Shown one piece after another: positions 1-12,100 of a stretch of 64,000 nt of DNA. How positions within the stretch are numbered: position 1 is the stretch's first letter; each line of letters opens with the position of its first letter. This DNA comes from Gari tellinella (Eukaryota > Mollusca > Bivalvia > Cardiida > Psammobiidae). Location of the stretch: positions 40,945,786 through 41,009,785 of the forward strand of contig OV277862.1 of the NCBI GenBank assembly GCA_922989275.2, written 5' to 3'. Under the pieces are notes generated by a model. The model searched no databases and was not told the origin of the DNA. It worked only from the letters and a program-made list of their open reading frames with translations. Position numbers and translations under genes: made by a program.

Positions 1-132
1 GTCATCTATATAATAGCGCGCTTTCCTAGAATAACATAGTTCTTTAGTGAGAATCTTATCTGGACCAAAAATGATTCTAGCTTTTAAAAAAAGCATTCTC
101 TATTTATTTTACTATTGTGACAAGGATAAAAT

Positions 133-275
133 AGAATATTTGGTTCCTATCTTTGAATGAGAAATGTTATCTGGCTCGGCATCTGAAAATTTCAGGTTCG
201 CCTGCGGCTCACCTGATATATTCATCCGCCTTGCCAGATAACATTTCTCATTCAAAGCTAGTCACCAAATATTCT
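133..275. repeat. Foldback element
   Basis: Two arms of about 45 bp (133-180 and about 230-275) are reverse complements with a few mismatches. Each arm has TTTGAATGAGAAATGTTATC or its complement. A 50-bp loop lies between them. No coding sequence or clear target duplication is seen. Confidence 0.75.
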
Positions 276-600
276 CTATCACTTTATCAGCATAACGTTG
301 TTCAACTGATACCTATAACTTTTGACATATTAACTCGATCAAAGTAAAATTTTGGAATCTGATTCAGAATAGAATGCTTTAACACATGTTAAAAATTCAC
401 GTCATTATGAGTTTGGGCCAAAATCGGCCCAAAACGTACCTAGCCATTTTATTCCTAGATGGCCTCTGGTGCATTCTGAGGATGTCTTGATCATTCAAAA
501 CAGGTAAAATACTAAGCTAAATATATGTAAAAAATCGAAATAACAAACTATTCTTTTCCCAGGTCACGAAAGAAATTCATCAGGATAGCAAATTATGTTT
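276..600. other. Non-coding stretch, nothing recognised
   Basis: AT-rich sequence with only a small palindrome near 412-436. No exon, RNA gene or element boundary was found. Confidence 0.5.
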
Positions 601-810
601 ATTCTAAAATTATTTTCTATTCGCACATCCAAATAAGTTTAACTTACATGACAGTTTCGGCATACCTTTGGTGTGCCTTCTTCAATGCATATGAAGTCAT
701 CCTCCAGCGGTGAATTCACAGTCTGAAGAAGGCACACCAAAGGTGTGCCGAAACTGTCATGTAAGTTAAACTTATTTGGATATGCGAATAGAAAATAATT
801 TTAGTATTCT
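601..810. repeat. Long foldback element
   Basis: Inverted arms of about 85-90 bp (601-693 and 724-810) are roughly 95% identical and enclose a 30-bp loop. The inner arm carries the palindrome GGCACACCAAAGGTGTGCC. Transcribed, it would make a very long hairpin. Confidence 0.85.
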
Positions 811-935
811 TTTCCCCTTGATATATTGTCTTACAGCCATTAATATCTAATCCCTACCCCTTCCGATCCGTGTGTGCACTTTTACTGTACTAGCGGGGTC
901 TGGGGAACATGCTCCACCTGGACACTTTTATTTGT

Positions 936-1187
936 TTAACCCTTTGAACCCTAATCCCGCATATAGGCGTTCTTTTCAAACAGTGTACATGTGAATAGTA
1001 CACTTATCCTGTGCAAACAGTGAAGACCCAGATCAGAGGGCTCCGAACGGAGCCCTCTGATCAGGGTCATCACTGTTTGTTATAAGGCAAAACATTGATA
1101 AAAACAACCCATAAAAGTCTGAAATGGACTAGACTTAAAATGGAAACTGGAATTGTCCATTTAAAGTTTCAGGGAGGAAAGAGTTAA
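936..1187 (+). mobile_element. TTAA-bounded MITE, family B
   Basis: The 252-bp unit starts TTAACCCTTTGAACCC, ends GGAGGAAAGAGTTAA, and has a core hairpin around CAGAGGGCTCCGAACGGAGC. Near-identical units lie at 1613-1863 (opposite orientation), 48205-48455 and 61929-62178. No coding capacity. TTAA at both ends suggests piggyBac-type mobilisation. Confidence 0.85.
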
Positions 1188-1544
1188 TGATCTCTGATGG
1201 TGCGTTGTGAGGACGTTTCGCACATTCAAAACAGATAGAATACTAACATAAATATGTGTAAATATTCGACTCAAAATAACTTAAATAGTTAAAAAAGGAT
1301 AATATTTTCTAGAGTTCCGAAATTGATACGTGATTGTAACTTTGGATGGCGTGTTGTCGTATACTGTACATGTACTTTTAGCAGATCGATACATATCGTT
1401 ATAACATTTTATGACAGCGGCTTCGTCTTTTATTCATGCTCAGATCAAAACCCACAATTCTGTCTGTCTTGTAAAAACATTTATCTGATTCCTGGGAACT
1501 AAGTCGTTAGCGGATGACAAAGTTCATTAGTGTTTTTTCCTTTA

Positions 1545-1994
1545 CAGAAAAATATCTCTATTACGACCTCTAAAACGAAGGCTAATTGATTTTATAAAAT
1601 ACAGGTGACAGCTTAACTCTTTCCTCCCTGAAACTTTAAATGGACAATTCCAGTTTCCATTTTAGTCTAGTCCATTTCTGACTTTTAAGGGTTGTTTTTG
1701 TCAATGTTTGGCATAGTGACAAACAGTGAAGACCCTGATCAGAGGGCTCCTTTTGGAGCCCTCTGATCTGGGTCTTCACTGTTTGCATATGACATGTTTA
1801 CCATTCACACATACATTGTTTGAAAAGCACGCCTATATGCGGGACTAGGGTTCAAAGAGTTAAACAAGATGACATTTAAACAGAAAGCTCACGAACGAGC
1901 TTTGTATTTTGCAGTTACCTTGCGTTAAGCAGTCACCTGTCGTAAGCACCTAAAAACTAACAAAAGTTGTGGTCGTTATAGAATGGTGTTACTG
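1545..1994. mobile_element. TA-flanked MITE interrupted by a family B MITE
   Basis: The left end (from 1545) reads CAGAAAAATATCTCTATTAC and the right end GTTACTGTA. These match the termini of the intact copy at 47481-47685 (CAGTACAACCCCTCTATTAC at its left end, AGAGAGGTTTTACTGTA at its right). A TTAA MITE (1613-1863) splits it. The core is an AAAGCTC/GAGCTTT hairpin. TA flanks suggest a Tc1/mariner-type origin. Confidence 0.75.
1613..1863 (-). mobile_element. TTAA MITE, family B, nested
   Basis: An inverted copy of the 936-1187 unit, bounded by TTAA on both sides. The host MITE has a single TTAA at this point in its uninterrupted copy (GTGACTGCTTAAAGCAAGG near 47540), so the insertion duplicated TTAA. 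Confidence 0.88.
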
Positions 1995-2237
1995 TACATG
2001 TATTCAAAAGCAGTTTTATTGCGTTGTGAGTTAATATAACCCCCGTTCACTGTTGTGACGTTATCTGCTTCAGACAATTCAACCATCTGCTTGTATTTTA
2101 TCAAATTCAGATTTCAGGCAATTTGACTGCAGACGCCAAACAGTTTGGATCATGCTTAGACGTCTAGTCACTCGGCGTCTGACAGAATACAAACTGTTTG
2201 CAAATGGTATTTCACTCGGGGCACGGCAATGAATAGC

Positions 2238-2490
2238 TTAACCCTTTCCCTTATAGAAGCGACTTTTAGCACATTCATTTTATTCATCCGCTGCAGAAAA
2301 TAGTTCCAAATTATACCGTAATGAATATGTGTCATATTAAATTCTTTCCTTATTCTAGCAGTTAATAGCTTAAAGCAGGCTGAAAGTAAAGCAGAATGCG
2401 CCTTAGGGCGCATTCTGCTTTACTTTCAACCTGCTTTAAGAAGTCACATATCTTCAATACTAGAAACAATGCTAACAGGTAAAGGGTTAA
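2238..2490 (+). mobile_element. TTAA MITE, family A (full length)
   Basis: A 253-bp element with inverted ends TTAACCCTTT/AAAGGGTTAA and a central near-perfect hairpin whose arms read AGCAGGCTGAAAGTAAAGCA. It is the most abundant family in the window, with more than 15 full or partial copies. Short ORFs across it on either strand are hairpin artefacts. Confidence 0.88.
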
Positions 2491-2664
2491 TGGCCTAACT
2501 CACGGGGCAGTAAAACATGTTTTATTGACATGGCAGAAAGTTTACAGATCAAACGACACATATCTTCTGAGCACGAACATTATCGGAGGGTTTTTCCTTT
2601 TTCAGTGTGGATTCTGATTGATTTTAAGAAGTAAAAGCAGACGACAAATATTGTTAAAATCTTG

Positions 2665-2681
2665 TGACGTCATGGCAGCAA
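2665..2681 (+). promoter_or_regulatory. CRE-like site upstream of paralogue A
   Basis: TGACGTCATGGCAGCAA lies 420 bp before the paralogue A start codon. A closely similar TGACGTCATGACGCAA precedes paralogue B (27803-27818). The octamer is the consensus CRE for CREB/CREM/ATF. Its function here is inferred from the shared position and sequence. Confidence 0.45.
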
Positions 2682-3084
2682 ATACATTAATTTGACGTGT
2701 AGAAGTAGAATACTTAGTGGAGTGGATCATAGATGGAGATCATTACACGTGATTACCCCTAGGTTGCGTTGTGTTAAAAAGTTAGGTTAGAATGCTAGAA
2801 ATCCGAATAGATTTCTAATTACTTGTGTCTTAATTTTGCCGTACATATCAGTTTTACTGACGTCGCTTAAAACAATTAGTAGAACCTGGTAAATTGGGCA
2901 CTATGGCTAAAATTAATTCCAATGATAGGGACGAACATCATACACTGTGTGGCCATTGAACAAAGGCATCGAGGTATGCTGATTGTTGACAAAAAATGAA
3001 CGGACTTTTAACAATTCCAATGGAATATATCTAGTTTATTTAATGTCACATACTGGTATCTATACTAAAATGAAACACGCGTAC

Positions 3085-3171
3085 ATGTTAGAGGGTAAGC
3101 GGATGTCTTTATATGGAATGAGGAACTGGTCTCCAGCAGAAAAAGCAGGGGTGTGGAAAAATGTAATACAG
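3085..3171 (+). CDS. Paralogue A exon 1 (29 codons)
   Basis: Opens at ATG in the context GTACATGTTAGAGG and ends CAG|GTAAGA, a strong donor, phase 0. The start was chosen because paralogue B begins at the equivalent codon (MAEGKRM versus MLEGKRM). The frame stays open upstream to 2983 without homology to B. Confidence 0.85.
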
Positions 3172-6100
3172 GTAAGAACTTAAACCATTACTCCATAGAT
3201 GTGCATTTTAATCCTATAGATTTAGTCCTCAAAAGTCACACATTTTGGGTGTGTTTTTAAAAGAACTTGACAACAATATTCTAGAGAATGTGCCACGGTT
3301 AAGACACGGGTATGTAGCTCAAAGGTCAGGGTCACAGTCTGGGATCGAAAGTCGTAAAGGGAAACATTTTTTCTTGTCCTGGCTAAAACTCTATCAATAC
3401 ATGTATGGAATTTTGAATGTTCTTCTATTGAAGACAATGTGTTACGCACAAGACCAAGGTATATAGCTCAAAGGTCAAAATCATAGCCAGGAGTCAAAAT
3501 CAAAAAGGGAAATAGTTTGCCTAAATTGCCTTGTTTGGGATCAATCTCAATCATGCATGGATGCAGTATATAAAATAACTTATACACAAAAATACTCCAA
3601 GATAAGACGGTGTGTCGGATGTCAGATTCAGGTCTGTAGCTCTATGGTCAAGGTCACAATCGTATGTCAAAGGTTAAAAAGCGGCACCTTTGGTGTGCCC
3701 AGGCTCCTCCTATTGTTTTACATAAAACGATTTTGAAAATTACTTGACACAAATATGCGCTTGCATAATCCTTGTTTGTAGCTTAAAACGTCAAGGCAAA
3801 AATTAGTCAAAAAGTGAAGATGACCGTGTCATACATTCAGGCGCATTCTGCTTTCCTTTCAGTCTGCTTTAAGCTACCATCTGCTAGGATAAAATCCGAA
3901 GCTTTCGGAAGAATCCGGAGAAATGGTAGCCCTGTTTTGTCTGTAGTTCTAAGCAGATCAGATATCGCATTTGCAATGCAATACAGTACAGTGAAGCTCG
4001 CTTATAACGTAATTGGATATAATGAAATACTGGATATTACAAAACAATTTTTATTTCCTCCCTTATTAAGGTATAGTAAAATGGACCTGATATAACGAAA
4101 TTTGGATATAACGAAATCATTTAGACTTTCCGGAAGACTTCATTGTAAGGGGTTTCACGGTAAATCTGTTTGTTTTCGGGTTCTTTTTTAATTAATGGCA
4201 GCTAGGACTCATATTGATTAGGATTTTTTATGCAAATTCAATGACGTGTCGCTTCAATATATTGGAAATTTCCGGGTGTTTTTTCTTTTCCTGCAGTTAG
4301 CTGGAACCGGGGCCTCCGTGGTCGAGTTGTTATAGTCTAGTGACTGACAATCATTAACCCCTAACCACTGTGGGTTCGAATCCCTGACTGTACACTTCGG
4401 AGTTTTGAAATTCCATTTGGGAATCCTTCCGAGCTGGCGTGCGGAAGGTCGGTGGGTGGTTCTAAAAGCATAGCAAATCAAGTAAAATTACATCTAACTG
4501 CAACCTGTTTATACCACGTCAATGTGTCTTCTTTTGTGTAAATACAGACAAGCTGCCGCATCAAAGACTCAGTGTCTGGATGGGGTCTACACTGTTTGAC
4601 ACACACAACAATAAACATTATGCAGTTACCTAACTTGAACGCTGGTACGGACCTTGATGATGTCGACATTGGACTGCATGGCGACGAGGCTTGTCCTACA
4701 CTGTGTTAACTATTTTATTTTGTTATACAGAGAACAGATAATATAACCAAAAAACACTTGGCACTAGTTGGCGATGGGTCAAAATGGTGGCCAGGTGTGA
4801 GACAATGGAGCAGGCATGAAATTGACGAATGTATCAAGGACAAGGTCAACAGCTGGATTGGGCGCCGTATAAAACCTACCATGGTTAGCTTTATTACGAC
4901 CACACAAATAACGTTTCCACTTTAACTCTTACCATGCTAGTGGCGGATATACGAGGGGCATTTGAAAAGTACTGATACTTGAGCGATAACTTTTCATTGG
5001 ATGGTCTGAATTGATAAAAGTCAACATTTTCTGAAAGATCAATCAAGAGACATTCATAGTTAATTTGTTATAACAAATTTGAGAATTTCTGTTTAATTGG
5101 TATTCAAAAAAAGACATTGTTTTAGGTATTGACTGAAATCCCTCTTAGTCCGGTGGCAGAGACCGATAAGCATGTTTTGCCGTCCGTACAAAGTTTTTTT
5201 GCTGTTTCTATACCTCTGAAGTGTGCTCTTTAAGAATCTGAATGATGCCACTCTGGCACCTTTGGGCAATCCGCACAATATGCAAATTAAGGCCGCCATT
5301 ACTGAAAATATTGTTTTCGTCAATATCTCAGAAACTATGCATGGTATCAACATAATTGTGGTGTCTATCCCCATGTTTTGAGGGGGAAAGAATCAGATAA
5401 AGCTATTTTAGTAAATATCACACCAATATTTTGTGCTGAATAGGCATATTTAGGCAGCCATTACTGAAAATCTCGTTTTCGACAATATCTCAGTACCTGT
5501 GCATGGTATCAAAATCATGTTGGTGTCTATCTCCATGTTTTGAGGGGTAAAGAATAAGATTAAACCATTTTAGTAAAGGTTACATCAATATTTTGTGCTG
5601 AATGGGCATATTTAGGCAGCCATTACTGAAAATCTCGTTTTCGTCAATATCTCAGTAACTACATATGGTTTCAGAATAATTTTGGTGTTTATCCCCATAT
5701 TTTGAGGGGTAGAAAATCAGATAAAACAATTTTAGTATTGATCCCACAAATATATTTATTAGGTTGTGATGAATATCCATATTTCGGCAGCCATTACCGA
5801 AACTCTCATTTTCGTCAATATCTCAGCATCTACGACATATTATATCAAAGTAATTCTGGCGTATAAATAAATGTTTTAGGGGTAACTATAATCAGTTGAA
5901 GCCATTTCACTAAAGATCACACAAATAGTTTTTCTGAATAGGCATATTTAGTCAGCCAGTACTGAAAATCTCATTTTCGGCAATACCTCAGAAACTATGA
6001 TACATGCATTAACATAATTCTGGCGTCTGTACTCATGTTTGTAAAAGTAAAAAAAAGTATCAATTTAAAGTCTACTTTCAGTCCGAATGACCGCTCAGTC

Positions 6101-9100
6101 GACTGTTTATTTACTCCCCTGATCATTGAGCCATCTTGCCTACTATATTGAGCACTGCTAACATATGGCGCATAAGCAGCCACAGTACCGGTTCAGACCC
6201 TTCGCAGGTACCCATTTTAACCCCTGGGTAGAGAGGAGCTATTCGCGGTACATATCTTGCTCAAGCATATTCCTGTACATCATCAGGGATTCGGAAAAAA
6301 TCCCCTAGTCAGGCCGCTGGTCCGGCGGGGGATCGAACTCGCGAACCCTGGTACCGTAGTCCAACGCGTTACCACTGGATTACTACCACCGGTAGGGAAA
6401 AGAAGCAGATTAAACCATTTCAGTATTGATCACACCAACATGTTTTGCAAAATAGACAACAATCCACTTCACTGTACATCCAAGTTACAAAGCATTCCTT
6501 GTACTTATAATGATGTAGATTGCCATTACTGAACTGACTCAGTCCTCAAACAAGTCATTTTTAACAACATTGTCACTGTCATCGACCCGTCGGACGTGTT
6601 TTTTCTGGCAGGGTGCTTCTCCGTGGCAGCCACAAAATATTGCGCATGGCAAGCGAGTCGTATATCACAGACACATTGCTGTCGGACAGAGTGTATACGT
6701 AGCACAACCACACTTTATCATTTCCAGAACCTCCTGTGGAGCAATAGTAATGTTTGCTTGCAATACAACTGGTATCAATTATCTAGTGCGTTCATCAAGT
6801 TTTCCACCCAAACTCGACAATATCTAATGATGCAGGTTCTGATTTGGGAGCTGATTTCCAAATGGCAGTCTGAATGTTTTACGTTCTCTTTGAATGCCTC
6901 TTTAGAAGGTGAAAGTGACTTAAGCTGTGGGGCATTTGTAACATATTTTCTACCAATTCTTTGCAACCAGACTTCTCCTCAAACTTCAGACATGTTCGAT
7001 GTCACCAAGCTTGTGACCCTGTAACAGGCAGCCATGAATCCTGTCGCTTCTCAAACGATGTCGCCTATAGCATAAGGTAATTCGCCCACTTTGTCCAGTA
7101 CCACACCGATCTTTAGGACTTTGATGACAATGCCTTTTTCTACTCTGAATCACTGACCTACATTGACAAAGCCCGAGAGGACATGGACGACTGGCAGATG
7201 TGAAAACAAGTGTTCATGTTCACTTGCAGTTGCGGCAATGTCTATAGTAGTTTGTTAAGCATGTGGTCTTTCCAAGGTTAAACGACAGGCAATATTCAAA
7301 TTTGCGTAGAAGTGCAGCAGGGGGTCGAAAACGTCAATGTCCTCACAAACAATGTTTGATTCTTTTTATGCCACTTTCAGCTGCCTTAACCATCTACTGT
7401 ATGATAATTACACCCACTTCTTCATGGCGGGTCATGGTATCTTTCTGGTGGAAGACAATGCCATCCTGAAATACTAGTACAGTGTTAGTAGAGGTAATGG
7501 CAAGACTATGTCCATTCGGCTTTCTGGATCAAACTCTGACACATCAGAACTATGACCTGTACCTTATTCTCAGCTGTTGTAAGGAAAACCTTCTGGAGCG
7601 GCATTGGAGTATGTAACTGCAGTTTTTGTCGTTGTATAGCCTCGTCACCAGCTCGAGCTGCCCACATTCAACTTTTTATCCTGAAGTTGAAGTAGCGATC
7701 GAGTGGGTCATAGCTTGCCACCCTCTTCATAACATCCATCATGAAGCCATTTACAGTTCCTTGATTAGACTCGTTTATAACCCAAATGATAGCACAGCCA
7801 TCCAGTATTTCTATCATCTCTGAATTCTTAACCTGAGGAGTTGTGCAGCGTGTGTTCCTGCCTGTATGGGTCGTCGATCCCCTCACTTAACTACCAACGA
7901 GACCCTACAGCTGAGCCATAGGTGCCCAGCTACTGTAGTTGATGAGATATACTCAAATAGCTCAGCTCTTATGACTATCAACGGCTGATCATCAACAATT
8001 TGATAATTGACTATTGATGGACTTTCCTGAGTGTATGATGCTCAGTGCCTTCTTTGCCTATGGTCCGGCAATTCAGACAAGTACGGGCGATGTGTATGAC
8101 CTACAAGCGCCCAGTCACGGTTTGGAGGTTTCACTTTTCGGACTCAGCTAAGCTACACTAACAGAACTATATATATTTCTGACTTTCACCTTGATACTCT
8201 GCACTACTTCAAAGTACAAGTATACTGTCTAAACCAACCGCCTAAAATCTAGAGCTAATATTTCTTCGTGCCTCCTTTGACCGCAAAGCAACAACTGACC
8301 GAATTTTTGTTTCTTTGTTTGTTAACATCCTTTTCTGCAATATATGGGCTAATTGGACATCCAAAAGAGAGGGCAGCGGATACAGAAACCTGGGGGCGAT
8401 GTCTTACTCTTACTTTCGACAGGGTTCTCTGGTTTTTTATATGCCTAGTGTAAAGTCTCAAATGAAGGACTTGGTCCAGCGGGGGATCAAACTCACGACC
8501 CTTGGCATCGTAGTCGAGTGTGCTACTACTGGACCACGTAGGCCGCGGTGTTTGTGCGTGTATCAGACACTATTGAAAAGGAACTTAGAATGTACATGTA
8601 TCTATATTGTCAAAAAAATGAACCTAAGAATTCTTAAGCTAGCTGAGGTATGACCATTCTTTTAATGCTCTTATATAAATGATGAACACACACCAGACAG
8701 ACGACACAAAGAGAACGTAGACTCGACCGTCGCATCAATAATGGCGGTCCTTCTTTTGCATATTTTGCAGAAAAGCTTCACCAATTTTGAGCGACTTTGA
8801 AGAAGTTTGAAAATTGAAGCAGACGAAAACTTTAGCAGACAACAATTTCTTTCATCAGTAAGGGGTTAATCGCAACATGGGGATTGAAACTAAAATAATT
8901 TTGAGATACTGACAAAAATGAGATTTTCAGTAATGGCTGCCTAAATATGCCTATTAAGCACACGTTGTTGGTGTTGTCTTTACTTAAATGGCTTAATCTG
9001 ATTCGTTACCTCTCAAAACATGGAGATAGACACCAACATTAGTTTGCTACCATGCACGGGCACTGAGATAATAACGAAAACGAGATTTTCAGTAATGGCT

Positions 9101-12100
9101 GCCCCAATATGCCCATTCAGCACAAAACATTGGTGTGATCTTTACTAAAATGGCTTAATCTGATTCTTTACCCCTCAAAACATGGAGATAAACACCAACA
9201 TTAGTTTGCTACCATGCATGGGCACTGAGATAATAATGAAAACGAGATTTTCAGTAATGGCTGCCTAATTATGCCTATTCAGCACAAAATATTGGTGTGA
9301 TCTTTACTAAAATAGCTTTATCTGATTCTTTACCCCTCAAAACATGGGGATAGACACCACAATTATGTTGATACCATGCATAGTTTCTGAGATATTGACG
9401 AAAACAATATTTTCAGTAATGGCGGCCTTAATTTGCATATTGTGCGGATTGCCCAAAGGTGCCAGAGTGGCATCATTCAGATTCTTAAAGAGCACACCTC
9501 AGAGGTATAGAAACAGCAAAAAAACTTTGTACGGACGGCAAAACACGCTTATCGAAAAATCAGGGGGTTGGCAACCGGACTATCTTGAATGCGCGAGGTA
9601 ATTGCGTTGTATTGGACGCATGTATATTCCAGAACGCACTTTTTAAGTATCACTCCGGCTGATTGAAATAAATTTGATATTATTTGAAATATGGTTAACA
9701 GTACTTTTGAATAACATTTAGTAATTATTGAATAACAGCAATATATACAACCGAACTAGAAGACAAATTTAGATATAGCTACTACATAAATGTAGACATT
9801 TAATATCTTTTTGGACTATCAGCTACTCTAAACAAGTTAAGTTTTCTAGATTTGATTATGTACGTTCAATCGTCCGTTGTTATAAATGAATTTTAGGTAA
9901 ATTTTGGTTTTGGCCGCAAACTCTTTTGTTCTACCCTTGTTTTTAGAAAGTGTAGAAAGTTGGTGGGGTAACAGGGTACCATTATACATGTCATAAAAAA
10001 GTCAGTAATCCGTGTTATTATAGTTAAGTATATTCTAATTTTTATTCAAGAAATATTTAATCATTTTTCGTTTTACGAAATACTATTTCGTGGTTGTGAC
10101 GTCAGAAATCCAAAATATAATTATGTTTTCGGTCACGTGAAATTTTAAAGCTGCTGTACTGTTCAAATTATCGTGCTAAGTGTGAATAATAACAACATAC
10201 TTATGTACAAAATTGCTACATGTTTAATAGTCTCATGTACGTTAATCAGTAAAATTCAATAACCACGTAAATGGCGTATTTCCGATAGAATGGCTATTTT
10301 CGGGAGTACATGTATTTGGGACACGGCATACTCAATGTACGACATTAGCCAATAGAACAGTCGGAACCATTATGTTATTTTACCATTAGATACACAGGAA
10401 GAATAATAACGACTTTATTTATTAATTAATAATAATAATAACGATATGATATAAAGTATGTGTAAATTCAAAACAAATCGGATCAAAATTATAGAAAATA
10501 TTAACATTAATGTTATTCCTCTCAAGTGCTACAGTGGAGAATCTGTTATTCTTTCCCGTTTAAACGCAAACGTGCGCAAATGCAAAGCACTAAAACGTAG
10601 AAAAGAACAACTTTTGATCAATTCTGATAATTCTTGTTTATCTTGGTGGCAAACAGTTTGGAGCCTGATCAGACGCCGGGTTACCTGGCGTCTGATCTGG
10701 CTCCAAACTGTTTGCACTGTAAATAATAGTTTTAGCGTAAACGCGTTTATTGGGAAAGAATAACAGATTCTCCACTGTAATATGACTTATTTTGTTGACA
10801 GTCTAATGGGTAATACATATATACCTTCATGTATAATGGCATATAGGCGAATATCAAATTCTCCGATAATAGTTTTATTTCTTGTTTTTAATAGAGGAAG
10901 GTTGTATCTTTCATAAAATATTCAATTTTTAAAAATCAAACCATCCAATGAAAAGTTATCGCTCAATGATCAGTACTTTTCAAATGTCCCTCTTATATGT
11001 GCCACAGTGACGGTGGTTACCTTTGCAAACAGTTTGAATCCAGATGAGACGGTGGGTAACGCGGCGTCTCATCAGCATCCAAACTGTTTGACACTCTGAC
11101 ACTGTATTGAAAAGAAATTTAGAAAAAAAATGTTATTAGAACAATTACAGACGACAATTATTGCAGACGAAAATATACCAAGCATGGAAAAAGTTAACAC
11201 GCTCCCGCACAGTCCTAGCGCCACCTTCCATTCCTTGTGATTTGTTTTCCTGTTTCTATCAATCATTTCTTGATAAAAGGTCATAGGAAACACCACTTTC
11301 AACCTTACAGGTAAGGTGAATGCTGATTACAGACAAAAAGTAAAGCAAAAAAGCTCCAAAAGGAGTTTTCTGCATTACGTCCAGACAGCAACCATGTATA
11401 TACAGTGGAGAATCTGTTATTCTTTCCCAATAAACGCGTTTACGCTAAAACTATTATTTACAGTGCAAACAGTTTGGAGCCAGATCAGACGCCGGGTAAC
11501 CCGGCGTCTGATCAGGCTCCAAACTGTTTGCCACCAAGATAAACAAGAATTATCAGAATTGTCCAAAAGTTGTTCTTTTCTACGTTTTAGTGCTTTGCGT
11601 TTGCGTACGTTTGCGTTTAAACGGGAAAGAATAACAGATTCTCCACTGTACCAGTTACTATAAATCATTGGTCCAGTTAAACACTGAATTTTTAAGCTTA
11701 ATTTGAATGACTACATAGTACAGTACTCCCTCCCTACAACGGCCTCTCCGAGCAACTATTTCCGACTAAGAAAAACGCTTGCCGCTGTTCCCCAAACAAG
11801 ACACTTACTTCTAACCCTATTACTACTGCAATAACGTCTGCCTAAAATTATCGACTGCTGTTTTTTCTCAATATCACATATTGGTGGACATTTTGACAGA
11901 AGAAATATAATGACGAGTGACAAACAGCTTGAACCCAGTTTATACGCGGCGTCTGATCTGGATTCAAGCTGTTTGCAAATGTAAGCACATTTCCATCCCT
12001 ATAACGACTCCCTCCTTATATAATTGGTGGACATTTTGACAGAAGAAATATAATGACGAGTGACAAACAGCTTTAATCCAGTTCATATGCGGCGTCTGAT

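Larger units (their letters stand above)
3172..4730. other. Paralogue A intron 1
   Basis: Holds a truncated family A MITE (about 3834-3900), a TA-flanked MITE (3989-4160) and a tRNA-headed SINE (4308-4470). The rest shows no coding signal. Confidence 0.6.
5164..9554. mobile_element. 4.4-kb element with long inverted-repeat arms and a decayed internal gene
   Basis: Both ends start CGATAAGC(A/G)TGTTTTGCC and continue as near-identical reverse complements for at least 330 bp. Each arm then becomes a tandem array of a ~162-bp unit. Between the arms lies a minus-strand pseudogene (about 6545-7886, perhaps starting near 8250). This looks like a self-mobile DNA transposon with long terminal inverted repeats and subterminal arrays. 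I cannot assign it to a named superfamily, and no clear target duplication was found. A SINE has inserted into the left array. Confidence 0.65.
4952..10993. mobile_element. Possible outer inverted-repeat element in intron 2
   Basis: About 53 bp at the left (from CGAGGGGCATTTGAAAAGTA) reappear as reverse complement at the right (about 10939-10993). TA flanks both ends (4950-4951 and 10994-10995). Both termini share GCGATAACTTTTCATTGG. The span contains the 5164-9554 element and a MITE. It could be one DNA transposon that collected insertions or two solo termini of one family. Confidence 0.5.

Noticed and set aside
2168..2413. 81-aa minus-strand ORF also seen as a 77-aa ORF at 62791-63024
   Set aside because: Product of a family A MITE hairpin, not a gene family.
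6570..7024. Plus-strand 85-aa and 142-aa ORFs as a gene
   Set aside because: The minus strand here gives colinear family-like fragments including the Cys tail; plus-strand frames show no resemblance.
5291..9430. CRISPR-like array
   Set aside because: Units are ~162 bp, contiguous, diverged and eukaryotic; no repeat-spacer pattern.
9344..9601. ORF repeated at 5093-5374, looked like a conserved membrane peptide
   Set aside because: Identity comes from the inverted arms of the 4.4-kb element; other array units do not keep the frame.
11316..11668. 115-aa (+) and 83-aa (-) ORFs
   Set aside because: Both read through one MITE and its hairpin; the same peptides reappear at 10458-10763.
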